From assembly GCF_000321225.1 (NCBI RefSeq), contig NW_004450483.1, positions 1,091,194-1,155,193 of the forward strand: a stretch of DNA of 64,000 nt, read 5' to 3'. The notes under the pieces were generated by a model, which saw only the letters and a program-made list of their open reading frames with translations, did no database searches and was not told where the DNA came from. Positions 44,853 through 56,529 of the stretch are shown here, one piece after another. Within the stretch, counting starts at the first letter, position 1. Each line of letters starts with the position of its first letter. This stretch comes from Odobenus rosmarus divergens (taxonomy: Eukaryota; Chordata; Mammalia; Carnivora; Odobenidae). Position numbers and translations under genes: made by a program.

Positions 44853-44957
44853 GGGCGCCTGTCTGGCTCAGTCGATAGAGTGTGCGCCTCTTGATCTCGG
44901 GGTTGTAAGTTCGAGCCCCATGTTGGATGTAGAGATTACTTAAAAATAAAATCTTTG
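44853..44957 (+). mobile_element. Short SINEC variant, first half of a dimer
   Basis: 'gggcgcctgtctggctcagt', 'gcgcctcttgatctcggggt', 'tgtaagttcgagccccatgt' and 'gtagagattacttaaaaata' form the tRNA-like short SINE. It abuts the next SINE with no target copy between them. Confidence 0.92.
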
Positions 44958-45213
44958 AGGGTGCCTGTATGGCCTCTGTTAAACATCTGACTCTTGGTTT
45001 CGGCTCAGGTCATGATCTCAGGGTCGTGACATTGAGCCCCACGACGGGCTCTGCACTGGGCGTGGAGCCTGCTTAAGATTCTCTCTCTCCCTCTCCCTCT
45101 GCCGCTCCCAACCCCCTCCACCCACTTGCATGCATGCTCTCTCTCTCTCTAAAATAAAATAAAATAAAATAAAATAAAATAAAACAAAATCTTAGAAAAA
45201 AACAAAAAAACAA
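44958..45213 (+). mobile_element. SINEC, second half of a dimer
   Basis: 'gtgcctgtatggcctctgtt', 'catctgactcttggtttcgg', 'gtcatgatctcagggtcgtg', CT-rich body and an (AAAAT)n tail. A single pair of flanking repeats, CTTTATTCAGG (44842-44852) and CTCTATTCAGG (45214-45224), encloses both halves. Confidence 0.93.
45150..45187. repeat. (AAAAT)n microsatellite in a SINE tail
   Basis: Seven to eight AAAAT units derived from the SINE tail. Confidence 0.95.
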
Positions 45214-45229
45214 CTCTATTCAGGCCAAA

Positions 45230-45705
45230 ACAACATTTCTACTTTGACCCACTCATTCCACTTCGAGTAATCTGCTCCTCAAAGGGACCTCAACAGCTGT
45301 TACCTACAAAGTTGTTTGTCACTGGAAAATGCAGAACACCAAAAGACTGAAAACAACTCCAAAAGGTCCCAAAGACGCGCTGGTTAAGTAATCACAGCAC
45401 ATGCGAACGGGGGAAACATTAGTCACTGAAAATAATATTTACAGACTTATTTAATACCATGGAAAGGGCTTATGTTAAAATACCAAGTGATACAATCCAG
45501 GATACAAACTGGCAAAAGCATGGAGGTGTCTTCACCAGGGTGGAACACTGGAGGAGGAGTCCTAGAAGGAAATGCACCTGTCACCACTCGTTGCTGGATA
45601 ATGGCACCATCGAGGGGTTGTTTTCTACATCTACACTCTCCTGAACTTTCCACATTATCACTTTGAGCATTTGTTTATAATTATTGTTTATAACATATAA
45701 TTTTT
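45230..45705 (+). mobile_element. L1M 3' region fragment, sense
   Basis: 'gcgctggttaagtaatcaca', 'attagtcactgaaaataata', 'taataccatggaaagggctt', 'atgttaaaataccaagtgat' and 'ctgaactttccacattatca' follow the old sense L1M 3' end ('ctggttaaataaatta...aaaatgctcatgatataatg'). Diverged. Confidence 0.65.
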
Positions 45706-45722
45706 GTTTGTTTATAATTTTT

Positions 45723-45910
45723 TAAAGATTTATTTATTTGAGGGGGAGAGCATGTGCACGTGATTTGGGGGGGAGCAGAGGGAGAGAATCTCAAGCAGAC
45801 TCCCCGTGCATGGAGCCTGAAGCGGGGCTCAATTTCAGAACCCTGAGATCATGAACTGAGCCAAAACCAAGAGTCAGACGTTTAACTGACTGAGCCGCCC
45901 AGGCACCCCA
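45723..45910 (-). mobile_element. SINEC with 17-bp target duplication
   Basis: Antisense element ending 'tgagccgcccaggcacccca'. GTTTGTTTATAATTTTT occurs at 45706-45722 and 45911-45927. Confidence 0.96.
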
Positions 45911-46139
45911 GTTTGTTTATAATTTTTAAAAATATGCTCTACACCATTTGTCCACAGCATAAGATATTACTCTCTCCTTCCCACCACATGCCAGGTATCA
46001 GGTACCCAGAACTGGGAGCCTCTGACCCTGTGGCTGGGCCTTGGGGGACCCAGCATGGCTCCTTCCTACAACTCAGCCTGCAACTGGCCACTCTGGGTGC
46101 TCTTGGGGACCCAGAATGAAATTTTTCCAATAAAATATT

Positions 46140-46368
46140 CACTCTGCCATTTACTGAGTGCACGCTAGGTGCTACATGCCACACCATCTCCTGGGGTTAA
46201 CAAAATTAATGTGGTCTGTACCTCAGAAGGCTTTGCTTAGTGGGAGCAAAAATCAAGGAGATCAGGAATTACTTGCAGAATAGGACCGGAGTCTCTGGGA
46301 GCTGGGGAAGAGAAGGGAGAGCTCCCAGAGAAAGGAGGCCTTGGGTGTTATGAAAAAATCTGAACACT
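46140..46368 (-). repeat. L2 fragment, antisense
   Basis: 'tgccatttactgagtgcacg', 'ctaggtgctacatgccacac' and, further on, 'ctcagaaggctttgcttagt' agree with antisense L2. The SINEC at 46369 adjoins it. Confidence 0.55.
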
Positions 46369-46567
46369 GGGCGCCTGGGTGGCTCAGTCGGTTGACTCCT
46401 GATTTCGGCTCAGGTCATGATCTCAGCGTTGTGAGATCAAGTCCCGGGTAGGGCTCTGTGCTGAGCATGGAGCCTGCGTGGGATTCTGTCTTTCCCTCTT
46501 CCTTTGCCCCCTTCCCCCCACTCGTACACTCACTCGCTCTCTCTCTCTCTCAAAAAAAAAAAAAAAA
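46369..46567 (+). mobile_element. SINEC
   Basis: 'gggcgcctgggtggctcagt', 'cggttgactcctgatttcgg', 'gtcatgatctcagcgttgtg', CT-rich body and A16 tail. No clear target duplication. Confidence 0.94.
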
Positions 46568-47324
46568 TACTGAATATTATCCCGTACTAGGGTTTGCACA
46601 AGACCAACATCATCAACGCCCTTCCTGATCCACGACAGACATTACCAATCAATCATAGCACTTTTTCCAGTAGCCCTTGGGATCCTTCTCATACAAGACA
46701 TCAGACTGCCTCTCCCCATCAAACTGCCTGGCACGGAAGAGAAATCCACTCTCCACCTGTGTGTGTGGGCCATACAGAGTCTAAGCAAGCGAGTGTCACG
46801 ACAGCATGTGACATGGATCACTCTGGAAACAAGGGTGACTAGGCAGGAGGGAGACCAGGCAGGAGACAGGTGTACAAATCCAAGCACTGGAAGCAAAAAT
46901 TATGAGTGTGCAGTTCACAAGCAAGGTGGAGGCTCTCCTTGGGGAGGTGACAGGGACAGAGGGGAGCAGGGCCACATGGCCCACTCCTATGCCAGCTCCC
47001 TCCCTCTTTCTAACTTTGAGGAGGCCGGGCCCAGCAAACCCTGCAGCCCCTTTGGAAAGAAGAAGACAGCATGTGGCTGAGCAGCTGAATGCATAGAAGG
47101 TCTGCATCGGGCAGCTTACCATTCAGATGGGCAGAAGATCTGCCCCGGGCACCTGCCCAAAGCCTCTCAGCCTCCCAGCCTCCCAGCCAGAAGGGTGGTC
47201 TGAGCCACACTCACTCGAATTGCTCTTCCAGAGCACATGGCTGCTGACAGCACATGTCTTACTTTCTCAAGGATACTGTAGACGTCTTTGAGAAAGAGAA
47301 AGGGCCCCTGGAAACCGCCAGGCA
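46568..47324. other. Unique sequence, no gene seen
   Basis: Nothing recognised. Confidence 0.45.
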
Positions 47325-47480
47325 TCACCTGGTCATTTTACAAAGGTAGAAGCCCAGCTTCAGAAATCTGGGGCCATTTACCCGAGGTCCCAGAACTGGT
47401 AAGAGGCAAAGCCAGAGTCTGTCCCAAGTGCAGTCTTGTCCCACGGCAAATGCTGAACACAGGAGGCGCCCACTAAATAT
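47325..47480 (-). repeat. MIR SINE, antisense
   Basis: 'gtcattttacaaaggtagaa', 'gcccagcttcagaaatctgg', 'cccgaggtcccagaactggt', 'aagaggcaaagccagag' is antisense MIR. Confidence 0.75.
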
Positions 47481-48014
47481 TCACTGATTGGCCGAGGGAT
47501 GCAGGGAAGGGCAGTGCAGGACCAGACACCCTACCCCGAGCTTTGGACCCAAGGCTGCTGGCCACCATCCTCTGGACCAGCCCGCCTTCTCGTTCGGAGC
47601 ACTCAAGGACAGGCTTAAGAGCCGATGGAGCCAGGGCTCATGCAGAGTCCCTCAGTGGTGGCCTGATCAGGATCAGCCGGCTGCCCTTTTGTGTTTGCTT
47701 AGCCATGGTTTTCAAAAGACTGATTCGGTGCCGTGGAGCCACGTGTGGCTGGGCAACATGGGGATTCCTGGTAGGCCCTGGGCCTGGGCCCGCAGGACAG
47801 GGATGGATGTCATAACCAGTGTCTGGGCTCCAAAGATTAACTCAGACTCAGCAGGTGGGAGTCTAAGGGGTGTGGACACGTGTGGTGGGCTTACAGAGGA
47901 GGCCTCTTTCCATCTAGTCCCTGTAGCCCATCAGGCAGGTGGAGCCAGCCAGCGTGCATGGCTGAGCCCCAGTTTTTAGCACCACGACTACGACTAGTAG
48001 CAATATTAGGGAAG
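47481..48014. other. Unique sequence, no gene seen
   Basis: Nothing recognised. Confidence 0.45.
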
Positions 48015-48190
48015 GCCTGCCAGGTGCCCAGTACATTGCTGAGTGCGTCCTGTGGGTGGCCTTTCCTGACGCATACAACCATCTGAGGACTCCCAGCCCT
48101 ATTTTCGAGACGAGAATCCGAGGACCTCAGAGGCTTACTGCCTTGCCCAAGACCACTGAGCAGGGAAGGGGCAGACCAGAATTTGCACCC
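48015..48190 (-). repeat. MIR SINE, antisense
   Basis: 'ctgccaggtgcccagtacat', 'ggcctttcctgacgcataca', 'ccctattttcgagacgagaa', 'tccgaggacctcagaggctt' and 'actgccttgcccaagaccac' follow antisense MIR over most of its length. Confidence 0.75.
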
Positions 48191-49084
48191 AGGTGCCACC
48201 TCCTATAATCCTGTCTCAAATCACCTGGCCATCAGAGAGCAGGCAGCACGTGGCCATCCTCCAGCACTGACGTCCCCGGTGCAGACCACTTTCTGTATCA
48301 CCCAGTCACCCCTGAGTGCTTTTATGTCTGCACCGGGCACCCAGCCGGGCCCAGACAAGGACTGCTCCCCATCCTCAGTGCACTGTGGTCCAGCTGGGAA
48401 GACAGAGAGGAAAACCATCACGAGCACTGGAGCTGTGCCCAGGGGGATCCAAGGCGGGGAGCGGCGGGGTGATGGCGAGATAGTGACAGAAAGGGAAACA
48501 TTCCAGCAGGAGGAGCTAGCCAGCCAAAGGCCTGGAGATGAAGAGGTTGGGAGCAGCAGGTGACCATCTAGAACCTCATCAGCGGGTGTTTGGGGGTGTG
48601 GTGGGAACACGGAAGCTGAGGGTGGAGAGCCTTATACGGGACCACAAAGTTGCACACCTCCAGGGGGCACCAAACTACTCTATGTGAATTTGGCTCCAAC
48701 CAGAATACACAATGAATGGTGCCTGGCGTCCCACCACTCAAGGGGCTACAGCCTGCGGAGTGGAGCCTGTTTGAGTTGGAAAGGCTTCATGAAATGTTTT
48801 CACCCTCCATCTCAGGGTTACAGGGCCCCAAGGATTCATGGACCCTAGCAATACTGCTTCTGTCAGGCCCCAAGGAGGATCAAATATCAAAGGCCAAGCT
48901 CTCAAGGCTTCCAGCCAAGTCCTGAGCACCTCACCCTCCTAGGTTTCTAAGACCCACCACCACCAGGCACCCTGACCATGCTGGTTTGGAATCAGTGTGC
49001 AACGGGCAGCCCCCTCCTTCTGCAGGGCCATAGTGAAGGGGCAGGAAGTGCAGACACCCACCTGTCAGCCAGCCCCTGTCCAGC
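48191..49084. other. Unique sequence, no gene seen
   Basis: An antisense L2-like phrase is possible around 48390-48530 ('ccagctgggaagacagagag'), not certain. No exon. Confidence 0.4.
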
Positions 49085-49375
49085 CATGTGCACTTCTAGA
49101 GGCTGAGCATGTGCACGTGCACACATACAGTGTTTATGTGCGAACTTCTGCACACTCTCACATACTCCAAACCCATGCACAATCAGACATCACTCCCCAA
49201 CATGCAGAACCATACCCTCAAAACACATGCACAGTCAGAAATGCGCTCACACACCAGCGCAGGTCCGTACGAACACACATAACAGACACACCCCTCCATT
49301 CACAAATACACAGCCACATACAAACACACACCAAACACACACACACAGGCTCTCACTCAGCAGCATAACATGCAC
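49085..49375. repeat. Degenerate CA-rich tract
   Basis: Interrupted acaca, cacatac and cacacc words over about 290 bp. His/Thr-rich frames in this stretch are artefacts. Confidence 0.8.
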
Positions 49376-50389
49376 ATGCTTGACACAGGCAGACAGGTCC
49401 CTGAGCTTGCCTTCTGTAACGGGGAAATCGTTTCCCAGAAGGGGAGCTCCAGAGCTCAGAGTCCACACAGTACATTCGCCTCAGCAGCAGCAGACCCTGG
49501 TGTTAAACCTGAGCCACCCGAGTCGGGCTCCAAGTGTCCCCCAGCAGCTGGAGGGCTGGGCCAGGACTCTAAGGCCTGGAGGGAGCTTCGTGCAGAGATG
49601 ACTTCCCAGAGGGGGCTAACTGCACTGGGTCACGAGGTTCTGAGGGTACCTGCAGGCCCCGGGCAGCCAGGGAAGCCTGGAATCTTCCGCTCTGCAGCAG
49701 AGAGAACCCACTGGACTCAGGCAGCGCTGGTTGTCCAGCGATGGCCCTGGGCTTGCCTACAAGCCAGGGAAATGTTTGCTTTTACCCACGTTATTGAAGA
49801 AGCCCATAGTGCCAAGTGAATGTCCAAAGGCCCAAGAGTGTCTACTGATTTTCCTCCCTTCCTCCATCTCTGGATCCGTCCGTTCAGTGAATCAACCCTG
49901 CGGGTGGGGGCCAGCGCCAGACACCCGGCTGAGTGCCAAGGAGGGGGGATCTCCAAAGTCAGAGTGGATCCTGGGGACAGGCGGCGGCCTCTGGGGGAGG
50001 GAAGAGCTACTTCCCGTCACCAAGTGTCGTGCTGTTGGATCATTTCCCAGTGAGGAACTTCATTACATCTCCGAGTCACTGAGAAGCCACAGGAATAAGG
50101 CCCGGCAGCCTAGGAGAAGCCCTCCAATTTCCGGATTGAATGAAGAGCCGGGAGAATGGAGACACCTGTTTAGCTCCCTGGGTATATTGCCCACGTGTCG
50201 GATGTTCTGACCACCTTTCCAGAGAGCCCCTGCCTCCTCCCAGGGCCAGGCCTGCCCCACTGAGGGCAGAGGGAAGCTGCAGGTGCCAGGCCTGGCACAA
50301 TGCCCGTGGGAGGCCTCTGGGCAGTGGTGCCAACGTCACTGGGAGAGTCTCAGCCACCAAGCATCGAGCCCTCTGATGTGTCCAACCTG
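49376..50389. other. Unique sequence, no gene seen
   Basis: Frames 49370-49819 and 49731-50210 (+) have no family traits. Confidence 0.4.
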
Positions 50390-50530
50390 GGCCAGCACTT
50401 CCTACAGATCCCCGCCCCTCACGCCTCCCAAGGCCCCCGTGACAACCTCCTTCTCCAGATGAAGAACCAGAGGACTTGAGGGTCACGCAGCTCGCCGGGC
50501 AGGAGCCAGGGCTAAAGCCAAGTGGTGGAG
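50390..50530 (-). repeat. Probable MIR, antisense
   Basis: 'cccccgtgacaacctccttc', 'tccagatgaagaaccagagg', 'acttgagggtcacgcagctc' resembles antisense MIR. Confidence 0.55.
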
Positions 50531-50669
50531 CCCGAGCACAGCGGGGGTGACTGGGGCGAGGGGCGGGGACCGGCTGGAGGTGCTGGAGTGAAGGCCAGCC
50601 GGGGGAGGGGCAGAGGGCAAAGGGGGAAAATGGGGAGAAGCTATCGGGGCTCCCGCACCCCCATGCCAA

Positions 50670-50805
50670 TTTGGTGAGGGTATTAAAAAGTTTCTTTTCA
50701 ATTACTTCTTTCTTGAAAATTACTAATAGCGCTCTGATGGAGATACGACTTAATTTCCCAGTTGGTTTGGAAATGAGGAGACCCGTAATTGTTTGACCCC
50801 CTCAC
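50670..50805. promoter_or_regulatory. AT-rich island, possible conserved element
   Basis: Repeat-free block: 'gggtattaaaaagtttcttt', 'tcaattacttctttcttgaa', 'aattactaatagcgctctga', 'gacttaatttcccagttggt' and 'ccgtaattgtttgaccccct'. GC-rich DNA on both sides. Confidence 0.38.
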
Positions 50806-51499
50806 CAGCAGCAGACAGGGAGGGGGGGCCTGGCTCCGTAGAGGCCGACCGAGGATAAAAACATCTCCGCTGAACATGCAGGGCCCCCGGCAGCAGACGG
50901 CAGCTGGGCGCAGGCTGACACAGCCCCCTCTGTGCCCCATGCTCTGCTCAGCGCACCCGAGGACCTGGCCTCATACTCGGCTCAAACTTGGGTAAGCTCA
51001 GACCCACGCGCCTCGGCCACCTCCTCAGGGGCCCAGGCTTGACCCCTCGGAGGGAGGAAGTGTGCTCCCAAGCAGCCAGGCCTAGCCGCCCAGCCAAGGA
51101 AGCAGCTCCCACAGAGCCAAGGGCCACTGCCTAGAGATGGCAAGCCCAGCACCCGCAGCCGAGGAAAGGAAAAGATGCTCAGCCCTTAGCTAGAGCTTGC
51201 TGGATGTCTATCAGGCCTTCAGCCAGTTCTGCATCTCATTCTTGCAAAACCTCCCACAGAGGGCAGGCTTACACCCACCGGACAGGTGAGGAGAAGCGAA
51301 CGCCAGCTGAGCACGTTCCTAGGCATGACGCCTTGGTGTGACGTTCTTCCCACCCTGGCTCCCTCCATCTCCACTACCTTCTCATGGCCGGGTGAACACT
51401 CCACACCTGGAAACCAGTCCCACACAGCGAGTTCCCATGAGTAAAGAAAGCCTTTCCTAGAACCAGCCCCAGAAATGTCACTGGAACTTTTTAGAATCT
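50806..51499. other. Mostly unique sequence, no gene seen
   Basis: A possible antisense MIR piece lies at 51200-51320 ('tctgcatctcattcttgcaa'). Nothing else recognised. Confidence 0.4.
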
Positions 51500-51650
51500 A
51501 TCCATGTAATAATATAATGATGACGGTCATTAGGTTCTTTAGATGCCAACTCTGTCATGCCCTGTTATCCAAGAGACTCATAACAATCACTCTGCGGTGA
51601 TCACATCCCCATTTTACAGGTGTGGACACTGAGGAACAAATGTCTTCAGG
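51500..51650 (-). repeat. MIR-family SINE, antisense
   Basis: 'aataatataatgatgacggt', 'gagactcataacaatcactc', 'tgcggtgatcacatccccat', 'tttacaggtgtggacactga' is antisense MIR. Confidence 0.7.
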
Positions 51651-52914
51651 AGCCTTTGATCCCACCAGGCCGGGGTGAGAATAAAGACACTCCTCCCCAA
51701 CCTCCTCGCCTCCCTGGCTTTCTCATACTTATCATGAACATAGAACTGCACACCCCAGGGGTTGGGACTTTCTCTCCCACTGCTGAGGTGGAGTCCCTCC
51801 TGACCGTTGTCTTTTCTTTGCTGAGGGCAGCTTCCCTGCCTTCCTGCCCCAGGGCTCCTCCCTAAATCCTCCCTAGACTGACTGGGAAGCGGTCCAGGAC
51901 CCACACTCCTCCCCAGGTGAGGAGCCTGAGCTCCGAGGCTGAGGGGAGCGAGGGCCTCCGCATCCCCATCATGTGGGCCTGTCTCCGCCAAGGCTCACAA
52001 GGGCAGGCCCAGGGTGGGGGGGGGCGGGAAGTGACGTCCCCCTGCTGCGTTTCCTGGAGCGACTGCTGGGTCCAGACTGAGGCACCATAGCTGGACTGAA
52101 GGCTGGAGGGTCAGGGAGGGTCAGCCAGCTCCAGACGTGCTGAGGGACAGCAGGAATAAGTCATCCCAGCCCGAGCCTTGCCGGCGTGACCCTCTGACCC
52201 TCTGCGCCGTGATGTAAGGAAACACCGACCCGCCACGCGAGAGAGGAGCTGGACAGGAAACCCAGACATCCCCGAGACCTTGTCCACAGAGGGACTTTTG
52301 TTTGGAAAACAGGCGTTATCACTGTGACAAATGCTGTCTGGATTCCAGGAGTATTTTTCCTACTGCTGTTTAAATTCCAAATTCTCTCTCCCCATCCACA
52401 CATCCTACCGCAGTCCTGGGTCTCCTTGGGCCCACACTGACCGGCACACGCCGAAAGAGAACCAAGCAGTGAAGTTCGAAAGCAAAGGGGTCACGGGTCT
52501 CAAAGACACCTGATGAACTTGGTCTCATCTCCACACTGACTTAATCGGAGCCGGAGTTTTGCTGGACCCGCAGGGACCCATGTCGTCCTGCAGAATCTCT
52601 TGTCTCCCCAGAGCCTGTTCCCCAGACAAGCCCTACTGGGTCCTAATGGAGGGAAGACAGCTCTGAGTTTTCCCAGGCAGCACGGACTAGGGGAAAGACT
52701 CAGGCCCACCCCTCCCTGCCCCGATGGGTCCTCCCGGCCCACTGCCCAGCCAGCCCCGCACACTGCACTAGGCCCCAAGGCCATCCCAGGCCCTCTCCTT
52801 CGAAGCCTCAATGTTCCCTCCATCCCACGTTTGCTTCTCTCCCGACTCTGGTTCCCATGACTGCCTTGGCCCTGCTGCCACATTTGGCTCCTGCAGCCAA
52901 CCCTCCCCTTAACA
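51651..52914. other. Unique sequence, no gene seen
   Basis: Nothing recognised beyond a G run near 52015-52025. Confidence 0.42.
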
Positions 52915-53170
52915 ACCCATTTGTTCACATTTACCAAGCACCTACTGTGTGCCTGGCACCAATACTCAGGACACAGTGGATACACCACATGGACCAGGCC
53001 TCCAGATGCTCACAGCACACTGAGGGAAGCCGAAAAGCAACAAGGAAGACAGTGGGGAATGCAGAAAATGAAGATGCAGCAGTGGACAAAGCATGGAGCA
53101 CTTTGGAAGCCCGGAGAGTGAGAGCAGGAAAGACTTCCTGGAGGAGGTGATGCCTGAGATGAACAAACAC
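52915..53170 (-). repeat. L2 3' end, antisense
   Basis: 'caagcacctactgtgtgcct', 'ggcaccaatactcaggacac', 'agtggatacaccacatggac' and later 'gaaagacttcctggaggagg', 'tgatgcctgagatgaa' follow antisense L2 well. A further bit lies at 53640-53705 ('agaaggcttcctggaggagg'). Confidence 0.8.
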
Positions 53171-53849
53171 TGAACTGAGCCAGGAGGCAGGGGCTCTAAT
53201 CCTTCCCTGTCCTCTCTCCTCTGCTTTCTGCTGCCCCAACCAACCCTCCACTCCCAGGACCGCTGGCTGCTACCAGATTCAGAAGCTGTGATGCTATTGT
53301 CCTGCCCCAAGAAGCCCCCAGGCTGCTGGAAGACTAGACCCAGAGACTGACACTCCATGCAAGGAGCCCAAACAGAGGCAGGGCAGGGAGGAGGGAAAGG
53401 CTGGGAGGTGACTGAGGGAAAGGGGAAGGGCCACCCACCCTCATGCCCTCCCTTCACTTGCCCCTCGGTCACGCTGGATCCAAGAAGACGTGTGGCCCCA
53501 CACAGACCGCAGGCAGTGAGCAAACCTGGCCCACCCCAGAGTGCAGGCCCTGGCAGCTGCAAGAGGCTCTGTGGTGGCCTCACAGATTACCTGGAATGGG
53601 GAGATACAGAGGTTGGCAGGTGCTATTATATAGGAGCCTGCCTGGGCTGTCAGAGAAGGCTTCCTGGAGGAGGCAGCATTGACACTGCATCTCCAAGCAT
53701 GAGGAGTCTTGACAGGTAGAAACGTGGGGTATTGTATGCAAAGACAAGCGTGCAGTATTATTGGTACACTAGAGGAAAGTCCATTTTTATTGCCAAGAGG
53801 ACCGCATGTTACTGAATTGCCAAGCCCTACTACACACATGAAACCTGCA
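53171..53849. other. Unique sequence with one L2 scrap, no gene seen
   Basis: Opposing frames at 52966-53583 (-) and 53357-53719 (+) are unsupported. Confidence 0.4.
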
Positions 53850-53865
53850 AATTCTGAAGCTTTCC

Positions 53866-54072
53866 ATTTTTTTTTTTTTTTTAAAGATTTACTTACTTAT
53901 TTGAAAGAGAGAGAGTGTGTGCATGGGGCGGGGGAGCAGAGGGAGAATCCTCAAGCTGACTCCCCACTGATTGGGGAGCCCGACACAGGGCTCAATCTCA
54001 CCACCCCGAGATCAAGACCTGAGCTGAAATCCAGAGTCGGCCACTTAACAGACTGAGCCACCCAGGCACCTC
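53866..54072 (-). mobile_element. SINEC with 15-bp target duplication
   Basis: T17 and 'aaagatttacttacttattt' lead to 'tgagccacccaggcacctc'. AATTCTGAAGCTTTC at 53850-53864 recurs at 54073-54087 with one mismatch. Confidence 0.96.
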
Positions 54073-54087
54073 AGTTCTGAAGCTTTC

Positions 54088-54451
54088 TAAAGGCACAATG
54101 TACATGCCCCCCTACACACCCCAAAACCTCATCCCAGCCATTGGGACCGGCCTCGCTCAAAGGCAAGGCCATGAGGCACAACAGTTCAATGCCTCACATG
54201 AAAAGACCACCCCCAAAGTCAGCAATGGGCTATTCAGGGAAGGGGCAAGAAAAAAGGTACAGGCCACTCTAAGGTCACTTTCCACCTTCTCCAGTGGCAT
54301 CCAGGACCAGGTTCAGGGTACGAATGGGGACTTGGACCTGAGGGCACCCAGGAGAGGCCCAGTGGTCCCAGGCTGGGATGGCTGGAGAGGGAGTGAGACC
54401 GGCAGATCGGAGCCCTCAGTCCCAAAGGAGGAGGGAGGTTCAAGGGAAGAC
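54088..54451. other. Unique sequence, no gene seen
   Basis: Nothing recognised. Confidence 0.45.
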
Positions 54452-54503
54452 ACCAAGTGCCTAGAAGCAAAGCAGGAACCAAGTGCCTAGAAGCAAGGCA
54501 CTG
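54452..54503. repeat. 26-bp tandem duplication
   Basis: ACCAAGTGCCTAGAAGCAA begins at 54452 and again at 54478, two units of 26 bp with one or two differences. A local micro-duplication. Confidence 0.9.
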
Positions 54504-56529
54504 CTCACTACGCGTCGTCGGATGGTGGAAGGTCAGCTACTACCCCCAGGCATCTGCTGCACGAACAAATGAATAAATGTTATAGCTCTTCATTTCCTCA
54601 ACAGACACAAAAGCATCCAAACTAGAGCTAACTTTGAAGCCTTTTATGGGAGAAACAGCTAAACAAACGCTCTTAGGTTAACAATGGCTCCACACTCCGG
54701 GAGTTTGAGAAACGCTGGGTCTGCATTAACTGAGTTTCTTTAATGCAGGACTTACCAGAACCTTCAAAATAACATCACGCACTGTGAAGAACCCAGAAAT
54801 CCACAAAGTGGCTTATCCCATGCTCCCTTGGGCACTGGCCCTCTCGGCCTGCAGCAGCTTGTACAAAGCGGGAGTTGCAGGAAGCAAACTCTGGGGAACG
54901 TTCCTGCCTTTCTCCCTCCGACCACAGCGGGCACAAGTATGCCGAGTTGGACTCACCCCGATGATGGCCCACAGCCCGACGCCCAGCTGTGATCCAGTCC
55001 CTCACTCCCACTCGGGGTAGGGGGTACAAGTGAGTGAGGGTGACATCGTGAAGAGGTTAACCTAGAAGCATCAGTTCTTAAAAAAAAATTAAACATTCTC
55101 ATAAACAGCTGTAGTGTATCTGGTGCTATTAGCCAACTGCAGGGGACACATCCAAGAATCTTGTCAAGAAGCGTGCTCTGGACAACCTGGGAGGTGCATC
55201 CTATCCTGGCTCTCCTCTGGCCAGTCTCCCGCGCCTGGGACACCCCCTCCCCAGCATGTCCTTGGGTGGCTCCAGGGACGGCGTCCACCATGAATGGGGT
55301 TCACTGCAGCCCTCGGCCAAAGGCTCTGCCCTGCCTAGCCGACACCAAAGCCCGGCACCATAGACCACACATCAGCTCTGGCACCTCGTCGGCACCCCTG
55401 TCTGGGCCCAGTGCCAAAGGGGCACAGAGGACTGTGTTCCCCGAAGCCCCGATGATGGTGGGCACACCCAGGTGACTTCTGCCTAGCACAAAAGTTCTGG
55501 GAAACAGGGAGGGTCCACATCACCGGTGTGGCTTTTCCTGGGATCCGGTAGGAAAGTGCGTAGAGCAAGATGTCCTCACAGCATGGTGAGAATATCTCCC
55601 GGGACAAGGAGGCATTGGTTTGCAAAGTGCTGGCCAGACGGCCGGCTTGGAAACACATAAAAGGCCCTCTTGTTGACAGAACCCACTCCTACAGCAGAAC
55701 CTGCCCCCAAACCTTTTAAAATGATTTTGGATTTTGGCCCCAACTTGCTCTCCACGGCCCCACTGCACAGACACGTTGCTGACATGCCAAACCCATGCTC
55801 TGCTCCTTTAGCAAAGGCGGTCCCAAAAGTCCATGAGAGCCTCCTCCGGGGGACAAGATGGCACACGCCGGGCCCGGCCCACAGAGCGTGGCTCCTTGTC
55901 ATTCGGCCCACAAGGCTATAATTAGAAGGCAGTCCCCTCCGTCTGCGGGGATTCCACGCCGGCCCCTCCCCGTGCTTTCCTGGAGAGCTCTCCCAGGGGG
56001 CCCGACGGTGGCAAGACCCCTGAGCTCCCACTGGGTGCTGGGCCTTGCGGCACAGAGCCCCTGCTCAGGGCCTTCATAAATTACATCCTCACCAAGAGAC
56101 AGTTCTTTTAACTCCCCTCAGACTTTACCAGCAGCCCAGAAGCCCAGGCACAGCGGGTCCTCCCAGGCCTTCAAGTTCCCTCAACCCAACAAACATGTCT
56201 TCCCTCCCTCCATCCCTCTCTCCCTTCCTTCAGCATCTGTTGATGATGGCCAATGGATACCAGTGCCAAGTGAAGAAGACACAGAGATCTGAGACCCAGT
56301 CAGTCAATCAAAATAGTGACAATGGCCAAACAGGGGTCTGTCTTCGGGGGCCAGGGAGGCACAGGGAAGGTGTGGCCAACTGGGCCTATGACGGGGTGGG
56401 GGCTTGGGGGTACATTCATGGAACCCAAGGCCAGTCCAGGTGGAGCAGTAGGTTGGTGCCAATGGCTAATGAAGCCAGAGAAGGGGCACGGCCAGGGCCT
56501 GAGGCCTTCAATGCCAGGCGCCAGAACCT
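54504..56529. other. Unique sequence, no gene seen
   Basis: AT-richer around 54570-54780, then GC-rich. A hAT-like end ('gtttgagaaacgctgggtc' near 54700) is too short to call. No exon recognised. Confidence 0.4.

Noticed and set aside
44411..45213. tRNA genes suggested by tRNA-like heads with A/B box-like words
   Set aside because: They are SINEC heads attached to CT-rich bodies and A tails, flanked by target duplications. They are retroposons rather than tRNA genes.
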